Below are positions 36,337 to 49,900 of a stretch of DNA of 64,000 bases, piece after piece. Source of the stretch: Plantago major (Eukaryota > Streptophyta > Magnoliopsida > Lamiales > Plantaginaceae); assembly GCA_026545765.1 (NCBI GenBank), contig CM048839.1:44314677-44378676 (forward strand), in the 5' to 3' direction. The translations under genes were made by a program, and so were the position numbers. Position 1 is the first letter of the stretch. Each line of letters begins with the position of its first letter. A model generated the notes under the pieces. It ran no database searches and was not told the DNA's origin. It saw only the letters and a program-made list of their open reading frames with translations.

Positions 36337-39300
36337 ATGGAGGAGCCGGTCCGAACTGTAGCGATGGAGGAATCGGGCAGGAGTATTGAAGATGACATCA
36401 AGGCCTTGCAGCTTGATTCGGCTGGTATGATTTGTTACCTTTCTCCCATCGAAATTCGTCCTGGCTATGCGAACTTTTTGTCGTTTATATGTTGTTTTTT
36501 GATTAATAGATGCAGATGATACTCCCATGACTGATGCAGAAGGTGTGAAATCTGATCAAGTAGATGGAGGTGTGTAGGATTGCAATTGTATTAAATTATC
36601 GTTTTCGCTGCTGTATCGTTGTGATATTGTATTTTCTACTGAGTTTTGCTTCTGACTATTTATTTGACAGTTGTGGAAGTGACTGGGGCTGCTACGACTA
36701 ATGCTGATGAAGTGAAAGAAACCGTGACTTCTTCTGTTGCAGAAGTCAAGGAGCCGGAGGTTCAAAGTTCCCACCACATGGAAGAAGGTAAGTAAATCAG
36801 TTCAAATTATGTGCTTAATAATTGATCGTTTAAGTAATTTGCTTTCTTATCCTCTTTTTCTTATTGTACATAATATCTTTTGCGATTGTTATTTGGTTTT
36901 ATTGAATATGCATGGTAACTAAGTTTACTACTGAGCTCCATCTTCTCCTTGGTTCTGCTTGTTGGCTGTCATACACAAGGTCAGGTTGTTAACTTGCAAC
37001 TAAGCTGAGTCGTGGAACAATATAATATCCATCACTTAGGAGAGAATGGTGACATTGGATCAGTATATATGCTAGTGCCTAAGTAAGAGTATCTCCTCCG
37101 TTCTGCTTGTTGGCTGTCATACACAAGGATAGGTTGTTTAGTTCTGCAACTAAGCTGATTTGTGGAACAATAAAATATCCATCACTTGGGAGAGAATGGT
37201 GCCATCGGATCAGTATATATGCTAGTGCCAAAGTAAGAGTGTCTCCTCCGCTCTGCTTGTTGGCTCATACACTAGGTTAGGTTGTTTACTTCTGCAACTA
37301 AGCTGACTTGTGGAACAATATAATATCCATCACTTAGGAGAGAATGGTGACATCGGATCAGTACGTAGGTAGTGCCTTAGTAAGAGTATCTGTCAATCAT
37401 TGGTCCTGAGAGGTTCGCTTGTCATAAGATGGAGGAAACTACATTGATGATTAGATGTGAAGGGTCTTTATGCTTTTCACCGTTTATCTTAGTTACATAA
37501 GGCATATGGTCCAAATTGATACATGCATGGTAAGCAGCCTCTGAACTGAAGATAGTAGAGGCATGGCATGACATGCAAGCAGCAAATTCTCATCTTAGAG
37601 TCTACAAGATATTTTTTTGCTTGTGGCCTATCTATTTTCGAATCCATTTTTATTTGTGTGTAGACTGTTTTGGTTACATTACAAAATTGCCAGAGAAGTT
37701 GGTACCGGATTTACCATTTACATATCTTTATGTTGTAAATTAAGTTCTTAGAGTTGCTTCTTTTGGATTTTTGCTTAGACAAGCCTCAAGATCATGTTGA
37801 AGATGAAGTTGATGACACAAAAAAGCGCCATTTGAATGTTGTATTCATTGGCCATGTTGGTATGATACTTTCCTCCTAAAACTTGTATACTGCATTCAGT
37901 TTTTCATTAATTTGTTCGATAAGGGGAGTACCTTTTCATTATATGTAGTTCTAATTTTGATAGGAATCATTTAAATTAGATTCAATTTAAATTTCTGATG
38001 TGATACCAACGGGATATGGAAGCATTTAGAATTGTAGCAAGGAGATATTTGTAAATGACCATAACTACAAGTTGAAGTCCGGCCTTAAGCCTGGTCAACA
38101 GATAGTCTCTTTCAGAACCATTTTGCTACCATTTACTTTGGCTGGGGGACAAGAAAAAACCTTCTATTATTTTTTACTATCCTAGTTTCAACTTTTTGAA
38201 CCAAAAATAATAAATATAAAAATCTGTCATACCTGAAACTGTTAATAACATGCTATTCAGTTTCTTAAAAAATATTTGTTTCCTGTTGTATGCAGATGCT
38301 GGCAAGTCTACTATTGGGGGGCAAATTTTGTTTCTCAGTGGTCAAGTTGATGATCGAACAATCCAGAAGTACGAGAAAGAAGCCAAAGAAAAAAGTAGGG
38401 AGAGCTGGTGAGTACTATATGTGGTATTCTCTTTTTTTCCCCCACTTTGATTAAGATGGTTCTTTGTACAGTAGTTCTCGAAGTTCTGATTTCTGAGTAC
38501 AATATTTTCTCCCCATCATGCAGCATGAGACCTTTATCTATAAAGCTGATACTTTATGCACTGCATATTTTAGTTTTGACATGGTGTATCCATGGTTCTT
38601 GTCAGATATTCCTTTATAATGAACAGTGTTAGGGTGAACTTATTGGTCTACCAGTTCATAATACTGCACATTAAAATAAACCAATGGAGAATCATATTGA
38701 ACTGTCATCCCATACTTTATTGCACATGATGTGTTAGGTGTGAACATTAATTTCTATATGTTGCACGGTGTACTTGTAAAGATTACATGGTGCACGCATC
38801 TGACATTGTGGGTACAATTCATACTGATACTGCACTGATACTTATTGAATGTGCCACTCCATATATTTGCACTTAAAACTTGGTATTTTTTTAAATCTGA
38901 GAATTAGCTTTTTGAATGTCATTGGTGTTCCTGAAAAGAAAAACTAAACAGAAGAGATGCAAATGAGGGTTTGTGACAGTATTTTGATGTATATATCTTT
39001 TCTGTAAAATAACATAATATAATTGCCATATCTGGACGTATTGTATGCTAGAAAGTTAATAGAAAAACTGGTGCAACAGCGTCGGTATCCATATACTTGT
39101 ACCCATGCAATAGATATAAAGCTGATCTAGCTCTGTATGTGTTGGTATCGATACTTACCTTTGAGTCAATACCCAGGTATATGGCTTATATCATGGATAC
39201 TAATGAAGAGGAGAGGGCTAAGGTACTCACCATCTCTTTCCACCACTGCATGTTTGCAGTTGTGCCATATTTTGTAATAGCTGAAGTAGCATGAGCTTAT

Positions 39301-42300
39301 TGGTTGGTACGTAATTTTCTTGTTATAGGGTAAAACCGTTGAAGTTGGGAGGGCTCATTTTGAAACAGAATCAACCCGGTTTACTATCTTGGATGCCCCG
39401 GTAACTACTCTTCTTATTTCGCAGTGAAGCGTTGTCTCAACAACATATGTCGGTTTACTTTCTTTGTTAAGATTGTTTTGGTTCCTTACATTCAGCTTGC
39501 TCAAGATTCACCTGTATTTTTTTACAAGTGACTCTCCATGCTTTTATTCTTTCCACAAGTTCTCTATTTTGAATTTAGAGGTTCTGGCTCTGCACTATCT
39601 ATGTCGATATAAGTCGACTTTCTAATCTTTTCCTTTCAAAATGATATAATGCCAAATGGTTTATGTAGGATTTCAATTACTCCCTCCATCCTGGAATATG
39701 TTTCCTACTTGCCTGATTTGTATCTCATTCACAACACTTGCCAATAAAGTAAATGCGGCATACCACAACTAATATATCTCCATGTTATACTTTGCACCTT
39801 GATCTTTGTGCCCGAAATTAAACAAAACCCTTGTTATTGGGTGGAGGGTGTATACAAGGGACATTATTTTTTGCCATCTATCTGCAGATTTATATTCTTC
39901 CCCATGCTTCTTAACATTATACTTCATGTCTGTAACATGTTGAAGTTTCTTTGGCCCTCAACCCTGCGATAGGACAATCACTAACTCATCTTATATTTAT
40001 TTGTCTTGTCACATTTGATTTAAAAAAATGATTGTTGTAACCCCCAAAAAAAAAAAAAAAAAACCGAGAGCAATTTCCTCAAGGGCAACTGTATGACTAA
40101 TCTGCAGTAGTTAGACTAGTCCTCCCCCTCGAACATTGTGTAATATGCTATTAAACAAAAACCAGTCTACAGTAGTTAGAGACATTGCAAACAATCGGAC
40201 TTATTGTTAACCGCTATTACACCTGCAAGAATTGTTTTTTAGCTTTTAAATTGGTTTTTATATATCTAGTTTGTCAATTTTTGGATTTATATCCATTCAT
40301 TCTAATGTCCTTCATTTACCAGGGCCACAAAAGTTATGTACCGAATATGATCATGGGAGCATCACAGGCAGATATAGGTGTACTAGTAAGTACATTTGCA
40401 TTGAAGTCATGTGAGTTCAGTTATTCTTAGCTTGTGTATATCAACAATCTCATTGTGTTATATCGGGCCTTGTTCACTAGGTAATTTCTGCACGAAAGGG
40501 AGAATTTGAAACTGGTTACGAGAGAGGCGGCCAGACGCGAGAACATGTCCAACTAGCAAAAACATTGGGAGTCTCCAAGTTGCTTGTTGTTGTGAACAAA
40601 ATGGATGATCCTACTGTCAGATGGTCAAAAGAAAGGTTATTTAAACTGCATATATATTGCCATCTAATAGTAAAGGCACTTAAAGTTCAGCCAAAAATTT
40701 GTTACCTTGGTACCAGTTTGTTAGTGATTTTGTTTGTTTTCTAATGTTAGGTATGATGAAATTGAGTCGAAAATGGTAACATTTCTGAAGTCTTCAGGAT
40801 ATAATGTGAAGAAAGGTAATACACTGACCATATTCATTACGCGTCATTTCTGTTTTGTTGTATGCTTTAAGCTTCATGGTCTATTATAAAACTATATTTT
40901 CATTATGAAACTTAACCTAGTAGTTTCTGAGGCATATAATCTGTTACATTGTTGGTTTTCTTCTTGGTTGGCTTTGCTAGAATTCTCTCTTCTGTTTTAC
41001 CTTTTCTTGATGGTTTGATTCTTTTATTACACCCTCTGCCCTGTTGGAAATGTCATCTTTACCTTTCTGGAGTAAGTTTTTTCCACAGCCAATGTAAGAT
41101 GCTGTTATTTTATTCCTTACTATCATAACACAATACCCAACAACATTTTCAAGTTTTTATTATTTATTAATCATTTTTTTATAATATGGTATTAGTAAAG
41201 TTGGCATTTCCAATAGGACGGAATGTGTATTATTTATAAGAGACACAGTTGGTGGTTCTTGTTACACTTTCATGTTCCATCTTTATATTAGTCTACAAGT
41301 GTTGGTTTCTGAAACATCATGTTTTCCTACTTATGGCTGGCTTAAATAGTTTATATTTACACATCATCTGAGGTCTATGAACCATAATTTTCCAGCAGTT
41401 TGTTTGTCATACCGCTATCTTTGTGATTATACTTGATAGCATATGTTGGGAACCTGTAATGTAATGCTTGTTTATGCCAATGTCACATCCTGTGCATAAG
41501 TAATTTACATGAGTGCAGCATCCTCAAAGACTAGGTTGAGGATGCCATGGGCAAAAAATGGGATGTGCAAGCATAAGTAAATTTTCAAACATGAGGGGTA
41601 TCTTAATCTTGTTAGATTTCTTCTATGTATAAAGTTGAGGAATTACAAACAGTTACTGATATTGTATAACCAGATTTTGTTTTTTAATGAGAAGACACTT
41701 CAGACTTGAGAGGTTGATGTTGCAGTTGAGAATAATCTATGTTTTTGTCTGCCATCCGATAAGTTTCTGTTGTGGAATACTTCTTTATGCACTCATATGT
41801 TATGTCTGTGTGTTTGTGCACCACTGAGCATCCGTTTGGTTATTTCCTTTTGGCTGTCTTAGACCTATGTTTTGAATCCCAGACCCAGCAACCAACCTGG
41901 TCTCCCTTCAAGGGTGGTCAACCGGGTCAATTTGGTAGGTTGGCCCGGATGATGTCATAAATGTGCAATATGGTACTATTTTAAAAATATAAAAGATGAT
42001 ATACCTTAAATGATCAACATATACATTTTTCACCTCCAATAATAATGATAGATCACTACTACGTCTGCCCCCAAATTAGTTTCCACTTCGTTTTGCTGAC
42101 TTATTTTAGGATTCTTTTGACCACAAATTAATCCTATTATAATGTAAAGTGCTTTATAGAATTATATTAGGAAAGTATGATCATCATAGATCATCATATT
42201 TTCATAATGTAATTTTTTTTAAATTCTTGCATGATTTAGGTGTAACTTGTGGTCACACAGAGCCTTAAAATAGTCGACAAAACGAAGTGGGAAACTAATT

Positions 42301-44713
42301 CAGGGACGGAGGAAGTGATTCCTAGTTAAAAATGCACAACTGAAGCATTTTGTTGGGTTTAAACATTTCTCTTTTTATAAAAGAAAATTCAGCAAACTGG
42401 GTACAACCGGGTTGAACCAGTTTTGGGTCTCAAATACTATATATCTTAGTGATTTCGGCCTGGTTTGGTAAGACCCTCTGAATACAGGTTAACCCGTTTT
42501 ATATCTGATCTCTGGACTCAAAGTTGAAAGCTAGAGTTGAATCTTATCTGGATCACATGTTCTGCTCACTTCTGTGTTTGTATGCTTTCCCTGTTCCTTT
42601 CTTTGCTGAATGGAGTATGTGGTTTCAGACGTACAGTTTCTGCCAATATCCGGGCTTCTGGGATCAAACATGAAAGTTCGACTTGACAAAAGTCTATGTC
42701 CTTGGTATAGTGGGCCTTGCCTTTTTGAAGCTCTTGATGCTATTGAAGGCCCTCCACGTGACCCAAAAGGCCCATTCAGGTACAATACTACAATGACCTA
42801 CTTGAGACCATGTATACTCATTGGCATTCTACTAGCTCGAGACTGCGCAGGTGTTTCAAGTTACAGGCACAAGTGCTCCTGTACTGTATTAACCCTCAAT
42901 TTACCTTTAATAATATGAATGTCCTCGTTAGCAATGTTTGTTTTATTATTTGTTCATCTGTTGGTCATTCCATTAGTATGTGATTCTAGACCCTTCTATT
43001 TGTATGAATTAAAATGGTATTCAAACAATATAGTTTATCACTTGGCTATAATTATAACCCGTCTTTAACAGATTGACTGAGCACCCTTCATTTTTTCTTT
43101 AGGTTTATAGACAATGCCTCAATACTATGTGTAAGATTTCTAGATGCTTCCTGACACTTGTTTTTCTAGGATGCCTATCATTGACAAATTCAAGGACATG
43201 GGGACTGTTGTGATGGGAAAAATAGAATCTGGAAGTATCCGTGAAGGTGATAACTTGATGATAATGCCAAATAAGGTGTGTTCCTGTTCTTCCACTTGGA
43301 ATTTTGCGTATAAATTCTGTTTATCCTTTTGCTTTTATATTTTCTATTTCTCGAGCTACCAGGTACTGATATTATTCCGGTGATTGGATAAATTCTCAGG
43401 TTCATGTTAAAGTTCTTGCCATCTTCATTGATGAAGATAAAGTAAGGCGAGCAGGACCTGGTGAAAACTTGCGCGTCAGGGTTTCAGGAATTGAAGAAGA
43501 TGATATAATGGCTGGCTTTGTTCTCTCTGACATTGGTATGTGAAAGGTTAATTTATTGGTCTGCCTTTTTGGTTGCTATTTATATGCAAGATGCACTTTA
43601 TTGAAAGTGTCTCTTCTTGTGGGAAGATTTACATCCGACTCTTATTAAAAATTTACAATATTGTTTCAACATAGGCGAACTGTAATTGGAACTAAGCCTT
43701 TCGGAATTTGGATACATAACTTTCTCATTATTATCTTTACATGAGTTACTTTATAGTTTATATCTTTGACTACTTTTGATTGACAAACTGAATGTTTTAC
43801 ATATGCAGCAAGACCGATAGTTGCTGTATCTGAGTTTTTGGCCCAGTTGCAAATTTTGGAGCTGCTAGAAAATGTATGTCTTTTTTCTATTTTGGAGTTG
43901 GCATTCGGATGATTTTCTGACCATTCCAACTTGTCATTGGGTGAATATAGTCTAATCCAATTGTTTAAACATCTCAGGCTATTTTCTGTGCGGGGTACAA
44001 GGCTATTTTGCACATTCACTCAGTTGTGGAGGAATGTGAGATTGTTGAGCTGGTGACACAAATTGATCCAAAGACCAGGAAGCCCATGAAAAAGAAGCCT
44101 CTTTTTGTGAAAAAGGGTGCTTTGGTTACATGCCGTGTTCAGGTCGGCTTCTTGTACATTGAGCTGGTTGAGTCTTGGAAGACGTCATTTTCTTTTTTTT
44201 TTTTTTTTTTTGGCTTAAACTTTCTATCATACTTGCCAAATCGCTCATGGTCTTGTTTGGACAATTCCGGATATGTTTTCAGGCTGTCATATGATAACTA
44301 TATCTATATGTTGGTCGCTAAGTTACATATCAGTATTCTTTATAAGCCCTCTTCCCTACACCCCACCACAAATCACAGCACAACATCCACCTCAACTGGT
44401 CACAAGCATTTCTGCATGAGCTGGCCCATGATTGAACTATGTTTAAAATTTTAAGTTACCTAACATTTTTGTTGTTGAATTATGCTTCTCAGGCTAGCAA
44501 CTTGATATGCATTGAGAAATTTGCAGATTTTCCCCAACTAGGACGATTCACCCTTCGAACTGAAGGTTAGAATGATACTTGCATTGTAGTTTATTCCGCA
44601 TCATATTTTCCTCGACCATTCAAGTAATATCTCTGAATTTTAATATCATGACAGGGAAAACTGTGGCTGTGGGAAAAGTAACATCTCTCCTTGCTACGAT
44701 GGCTAGTGAGTAA
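36337..44713 (+). CDS. eRF3: Eukaryotic peptide chain release factor GTP-binding subunit eRF3
   Basis: Seventeen coding exons with GT...AG borders join into 537 codons: 36337-36424, 36510-36569, 36671-36787, 37779-37859, 38296-38407, 39177-39222, 39329-39400, 40323-40385, 40481-40635, 40751-40815, 42629-42779, 43170-43275, 43400-43535, 43809-43873, 43978-44142, 44493-44565, 44655-44713. The acidic N-terminal region (about 130 residues) is followed by an EF1A-like GTPase with G1 G-H-V-D-A-G-K-S (the D codon is split by intron 4), G3 D-A-P-G-H (split by intron 7), G4 N-K-M-D and G5 S-G-L-L-G, then beta-barrel domains 2 and 3 (G-S-I-R-E-G-D-N-L ... [16 protein letters not shown]). eRF3 hydrolyses GTP to help eRF1 release the finished protein at stop codons in the cytosol. 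Length and motif order match plant eRF3a; HBS1 is excluded by the eRF3-type domain 2 and C-terminus. All junctions keep frame. Confidence 0.95.
36945..37392. repeat. Three-unit minisatellite (period about 148-150 bp) in eRF3 intron 3
   Basis: The phrase TCTGCTTGTTGGCTGTCATA starts at about 36954 and 37102 and in changed form at 37252. Each is followed by the same AACTAAGCTGA, AATATCCATCAC and ATCAGTA blocks. The units are about 90 percent alike by eye and lie wholly inside the intron. Confidence 0.85.
39679..39853. mobile_element. Stowaway-like MITE in eRF3 intron 7
   Basis: TACTCCCTCCATCCTGG at 39679 and the inverse GGTGGAGGGTGTA ending at about 39853 are Stowaway-type terminal repeats with TA at both borders. 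The interior is AT-rich and non-coding. Confidence 0.55.
42058..42320. mobile_element. MITE with long inverted repeats in eRF3 intron 10
   Basis: GCCCCCAAATTAGTTTCCAC followed by TTCGTTTTGCTGACTTATTT on the left is matched by the inverse AAAATAGTCGACAAAACGAA / GTGGGAAACTAATTCAGGGA on the right. That gives arms of over 60 bp ending in GGGACGGAGGAAGTG, a Stowaway-type terminus. It lies in the longest eRF3 intron, away from the splice sites. Confidence 0.75.
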
Positions 44714-45565
44714 GAATTTTGTTCTGAGAGGTGAGAACTCATGTCATAAACTGTTAATTATTTTCTTGTACTTGACTATTGTATCTGTAGCTCACAAAAC
44801 CACATATAATGTGGCCGATGAATAGAAAGCACTTCTAAACCCTCCTGGACACTTGTAACTTGTTGCATTTGAATGCTTTTTTTTTAAAGATACTAAATAT
44901 GCATCTTTTGTTTTGTAGGGTTATATCGCTACAATTTTCTACGCCAGAGTGATTATACTAAGAGACATTGATTATGCCATGACGGAGACTGTACTAGGGG
45001 TGCTACATCATTGGTGGGAGTCGGTTGTTCTCTTTCGCTTCCCAGGGTGTCAGCATTTTTGTGTTGATCTGTGATGACAAAGTTCACATCCAAGTCTTGA
45101 GCTGTATTTGATCATATTTATAGAGTTTATATATTTTAGTTATGCATGATTAATATACTATCGACATAACTTAGCCTTGATGATCAACTTGCAGTTGACA
45201 ATTGGTTGGAAACTTGTTTGTTTTTGGTACATACTAAGAAACAGTATGCATTTATTTTGGTAGTTTAATACATTTGTGGAACTTTCAGATTAGTTTCATT
45301 ATATTATCAATGATGAAAGAACATTTGTGTTTCATCTTAGTGTGTGTACTCAATTATACGCCTATTAGCTGTTACCGTAATTATAATCGCAGTCAACTGA
45401 CCGGTTGTAACAACCAGTCTTAACTTGCAGTCACGATTACAACAGTCTGCTTTTTTATTTGGAATAATTATAAAATAATTCTTTTTCCATCCAGTAAAAT
45501 TTAATACATTTGTCATTTTTATCCGTACTATAAAATTACATTACTGAAAAAAGAAAGCTATCTCA
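44714..45565. other. eRF3 3' UTR and left flank of the Sirevirus-type element
   Basis: An apparent intron-like gap (44730-44920) in the 3' region is followed by T-rich DNA. No gene found. TCTCA at 45561-45565 is the left target-site copy of the following element. Confidence 0.5.
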
Positions 45566-46948
45566 TGTTGGTCCAGATAATGGCAAAATAAAAGACTAGA
45601 GAGTGGGGGGTGAATAGTCTTTTAAAACTTTTGTCGATAAACACAGTTTCCAGGTTTCTGATACTTAAATTCAGAGCGCGGAAGACTTTAAGATAGGTAA
45701 GTGCAGAAACAATAAATAAGTGTGTGCTTTGCTGAAATGTAAACACAGAAAGGTAAATAACACAGCAAGTATAGTTGTATCTGGAGTTGGCGTAATCCTC
45801 CAACTAATCCACTTCGGTCTTTCTGAGACCTAGAATTCACTAGAACAGATAATTGAGTTCACCTTACAATAATCCTATTCTAAGATTCCTAAACAAATGG
45901 TTCCCAACCAAATGTTCCCCCAGAGTTATTCCCCAGCTCCTAGAGCTAAGTACTTCCTCTACTCAGATAACCTTGGAGTTATTCCCTGATCTCCCAAATC
46001 AAGTACTTCCTCTACTCCACGCCTTGATGGTGTTGGTTATAAGGTTTGTCAGAGAGGCTTCAGATAACTTTTCGTTATGTTTCAGAGATTTAATAGAACA
46101 AGACTACTTAATACACTTGTTCAGTGGATGATACCGCTTTTTCGACCCAAGTAATTGGTGTCCGCTCGAGAATGAGCTTGAAAGGGTATCGATAGTTCAA
46201 CTCTTTCACGAATAACAATCTCTTGTTAAGGTTCAGACAACTTAAAACTACTCGATTCTTCAAGCAAATGTAAAGCTTTCGAAAGGGTAGTAGAGTGCTT
46301 GAGAGAATACTTTGCTTGATGGTAAGTTTGCAAGATAGATCGTTCTAAGGTGTGTTCTTCAAGCATCTAAGTGTGATATATATAGATAAATTTGAGAGGC
46401 GTTTGAATTGTATCCGTTGCTCTCTATCAAATTATATCCGTATATCTTGAACTATGTACTCGAAGTCACTATCTCTTGTTTGAGAGGACTTGCTTTTGCA
46501 AAGATTTCGCCGATGCATTTAATGCATAGTAATCGTTCATTGTCCTTTAGTCTCAACGGATACATGAGCCTTCGATGGCTTGCATGCTCCATACTCATGA
46601 TGTCATATGTCCGTAATCATATTTCCAAAGTAAGTTAATGTACTTAAGAAAGGATTAAGGACATAGTCTTTCGAGTTAGACTAAACCTTTGTGTCTTCAT
46701 AAACCTTGTGCAATCTTCGCCTTCTAATCTTCAGAAAAGCTCCATTACTAGGATTGATCTTCATGGTCTTCTTGAAATACAAAATTACACTCAGAGACCT
46801 ATAATCCTAATACAAGATTTACTAGACTAATCATACTCAGTGATTTCCTCTTTTGCAATGTTCAGGTGAACCAAGAGCACTTAATCACCTTTACGCTAAG
46901 ATAAGAACATGTGATGAGTGATCAAAATACTAACAGATATTCCTAACA
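45566..46948 (-). repeat. 3' LTR of the Sirevirus-type element
   Basis: On the minus strand it starts TGTTAGGAATATC and ends GGACCAACA. It is preceded inside (plus 46949-46968) by the polypurine tract, minus strand GGTGATCAAAAGGGGAAATT. It differs from the 5' LTR largely at CAG/CTG sites. Confidence 0.9.
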
Positions 46949-46968
46949 AATTTCCCCTTTTGATCACC

Positions 46969-49900
46969 ATCCACGACTATCTTTCAAGTCCTATTACAAA
47001 GTTGTAATCTCGAAGAGAAAACAATCCACCACTTAATCATTTCAAATGATATTCAATTTTAGTTGAATTATGCGAAAGTAAACATCAACCAAATCACAAG
47101 AAGTGATCTTTCTTTGATAAGTTGTCATCTATTAAAATGTATCAGAGTATGATCTTCGATAGTACAGTTCTGAGTAAGATGCAACTTTTACAGATAGAGA
47201 ATTTGAAACAATCAAGAAGATTACAAAAGTAATAAAACAAACTAAGTAAATTAGAACATAGGAGAGTCCAAGCTCCAAGAGAGTATTCTAATGTTACTAG
47301 TCTTCAAGTCTTCAGAAACACAACTTGGGTTCAGATACCTCAAGTTCTTCAGCACCCTTTCTGGATCAGTTGACATGATCATCCACTTTTCTGCATTCTT
47401 GGACATAGTCATAAAGAGTCCTTCTGACAGAGAGCTCATTTTCCGGATAAGTCACATATTTCATGGTAACTCTTACCAAGCTTGTGATTCTTCCATGAAA
47501 ATGTTTGTAAGTACTTTCCTGCACCTGTGCATGGTCTACTTGCAGCTGAGATAGGTTGAAATACTTGTATATTTCTTCCAGATAGTGTATATCATCTAGG
47601 TATTCATCCAATGTCATATAGAATGACTCATAGGTTGAAACACCTAGTTTGCTCTTCCTGTTGTAGCTACCATCCAGTTTTCTTACCTTGTGTACATCAT
47701 CGATTTTGGTAAGGATGCAAAAGAAAGATCCATCTTTCCGCTTCATTCCTCTTTTCTACTTCAAAGTTTAACCAGCATGAAGGTGCTCAGTTTTAGCAAT
47801 TTGCCTTCTCTCCATTTCAGGATCGGTTGAGGATGGAGTTGAAACTTATCATTGACAAGTAGATGTTGTAGTTCCGTAATCCAATACCCTCTCTTGTTCG
47901 TAATGCACCTATATGAAGATTCTTCACATCGGTCTTCATATACTCAATGTGGGCATCTTGGCCTTTCTTGATGTGTTTCATTGTTTATTCCGCCAAACCG
48001 GAAATCCTTCTTGCTTTTCATTTGGTGGCCTTCGCCAGAGATCCTCTAACCCTTTCTTCCCGCCTGAATGTCTTGATGGATGTTCCTTGTATTGACTTGG
48101 TATTTCCGAAGGAGTTCGTGCTAAGGGCTTTCACGCCGGAGGAGGTTGTGAAGTAGTTGCTTGTCTCCTTTTCTTGTGAAGTGGATGTTCATCGAATCAT
48201 CCTCATCATCATTGTAGTCCAAAATTGAGACTTGCGCTTTCTTGGCCTCTTACTTCTCCTTCTTCCTTTTCTTCTTCTTGAAGTCTTCTTCTTCGAGATT
48301 CTAGGACTTGGTTCCCCTAGTGACCATACTTCTCATTTTCCGGTTGATCTGGAACAACTTCTTCAAAGGGTGGTGTCTCCATTGGTGTCCTTAATGACAA
48401 GTTGACTTGAGGAGGAGGATTTGATTGTTTTCTTTTCTTCCTCCGCCTTTCTCGAGGCATCTCTTCTTCCCCTTAGTCATGAATGATCGACTCATGATAG
48501 CATAAGCTTGGAGAGAGTTTCAAAGTTTTTCCGAGATTGTTGTGTACCGACTAATTCTTGAAGTTCTTTCTTCACTCGTTGTTCCGCTTAACCGCCTCGC
48601 TCCTTTCATTGAGCTCTTCAAGCGGCCTTAGGATGGCGTTGGCTTGCAGATGACATGGTCGGCTTCATTCAATCTGCATTAGCATTGTTACAATCCTCAT
48701 CCCGACCAACCCTAGGTCTTTACGAGAGAGCGATTTGGTTGCTCTGTTGAGTAAAGCGGCAGCCCAAAGGCTTCATCTCTTCCGGACGGTTTTAGCACTT
48801 CGTGTCTTGGGCAACTAGTGTCTTTCCGAGTTCTAAAAGACACTGCCTTGCACGGTGCTCTTCACTTCTTGAACTACTGGTGCAGAGAATATATGAGGAG
48901 CAAGTAGGGCTCTTTGTGTTGAGTAACAAGTCTCTCATCTTCCGCTCAAAGGATCAAGTTGTGGTTTCAAAGATCACCGTCATAATCTTTTCTTGGATTG
49001 TTTGCAGATTGACAATCTTCTTCGCTTTCCATCAAGTGTGCCGCCTTCCGAGAAGATGTAGAAGGTCTTTACGATGCGATCAAAGATCATGCTCTTCATC
49101 ATCATTGTCATCCATTGCATCTATTTCAGCAGCTGTGAAAACAATGGCATTCTTCAAATTTCTTTGCTCATCTAGGAGTGCCAATTCTTTGGCATTAGCT
49201 TCTTCGAGCTTTTTGATTTTGGCTTCCTTTTCATCAACAAGAGCTTGAGTCTCAATGTTGATTCTCTTTTCTTCTTCCAATACCTTTCTGAGTTGTTCAA
49301 TCCTAAACTCAAGAATGAAACTTCTTCTATGGCATCATTGAGTTCAGCTTGTTGGGTATCTTGATGAGACTTGGGATGTGATGATGATGGAGCTTTCTGA
49401 GCAATTGAGGGAGTAGCCTTTTCTCCACTCTCTTTGCTAGCTTTCTGAATCCCGTCTTGTCCAGGTTGGGGATCATCATTCTGATCATCATCATCACTCT
49501 TGTTCTTTGTTTCTTGGTTTGGATGCTCAGAGGGAGGTTCTTGATAATTATTTTCGCCCATCTCCTCGTCATCTTCTGAAACCAGGTTGATCACATTTGG
49601 GAATGTAATCATCCTCCCATTAACTTCTTCTTGTTCAGCAGGATAAGTAGTGAGCTTGCTGGGCAAGGCAGGATGGGTAACCATCTGCTCTTGGTTTTGA
49701 GCATCCGCAGACTTGAAATCTGCTATAAGTCTTTGTGCTACTTCATGAATGAAGTCTTCATGCATTAGAGTGGCAAATGAGTAGGACTCTGTAAGGAACA
49801 ATGCATGGATATAATCATCCAGATTTAGGGCAATTGCTCTCTTTTATGGGACATCGATTACTCTGGCTACTTCAGAAAGGTCAGCCTTTCTGAGTTTCTG

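Noticed and set aside
42780..42918. Continuation of the open frame after eRF3 exon 11
   Set aside because: Read-through past the GT donor at 42780 into intron; the next coding exon (43170) continues eRF3 domain 2.
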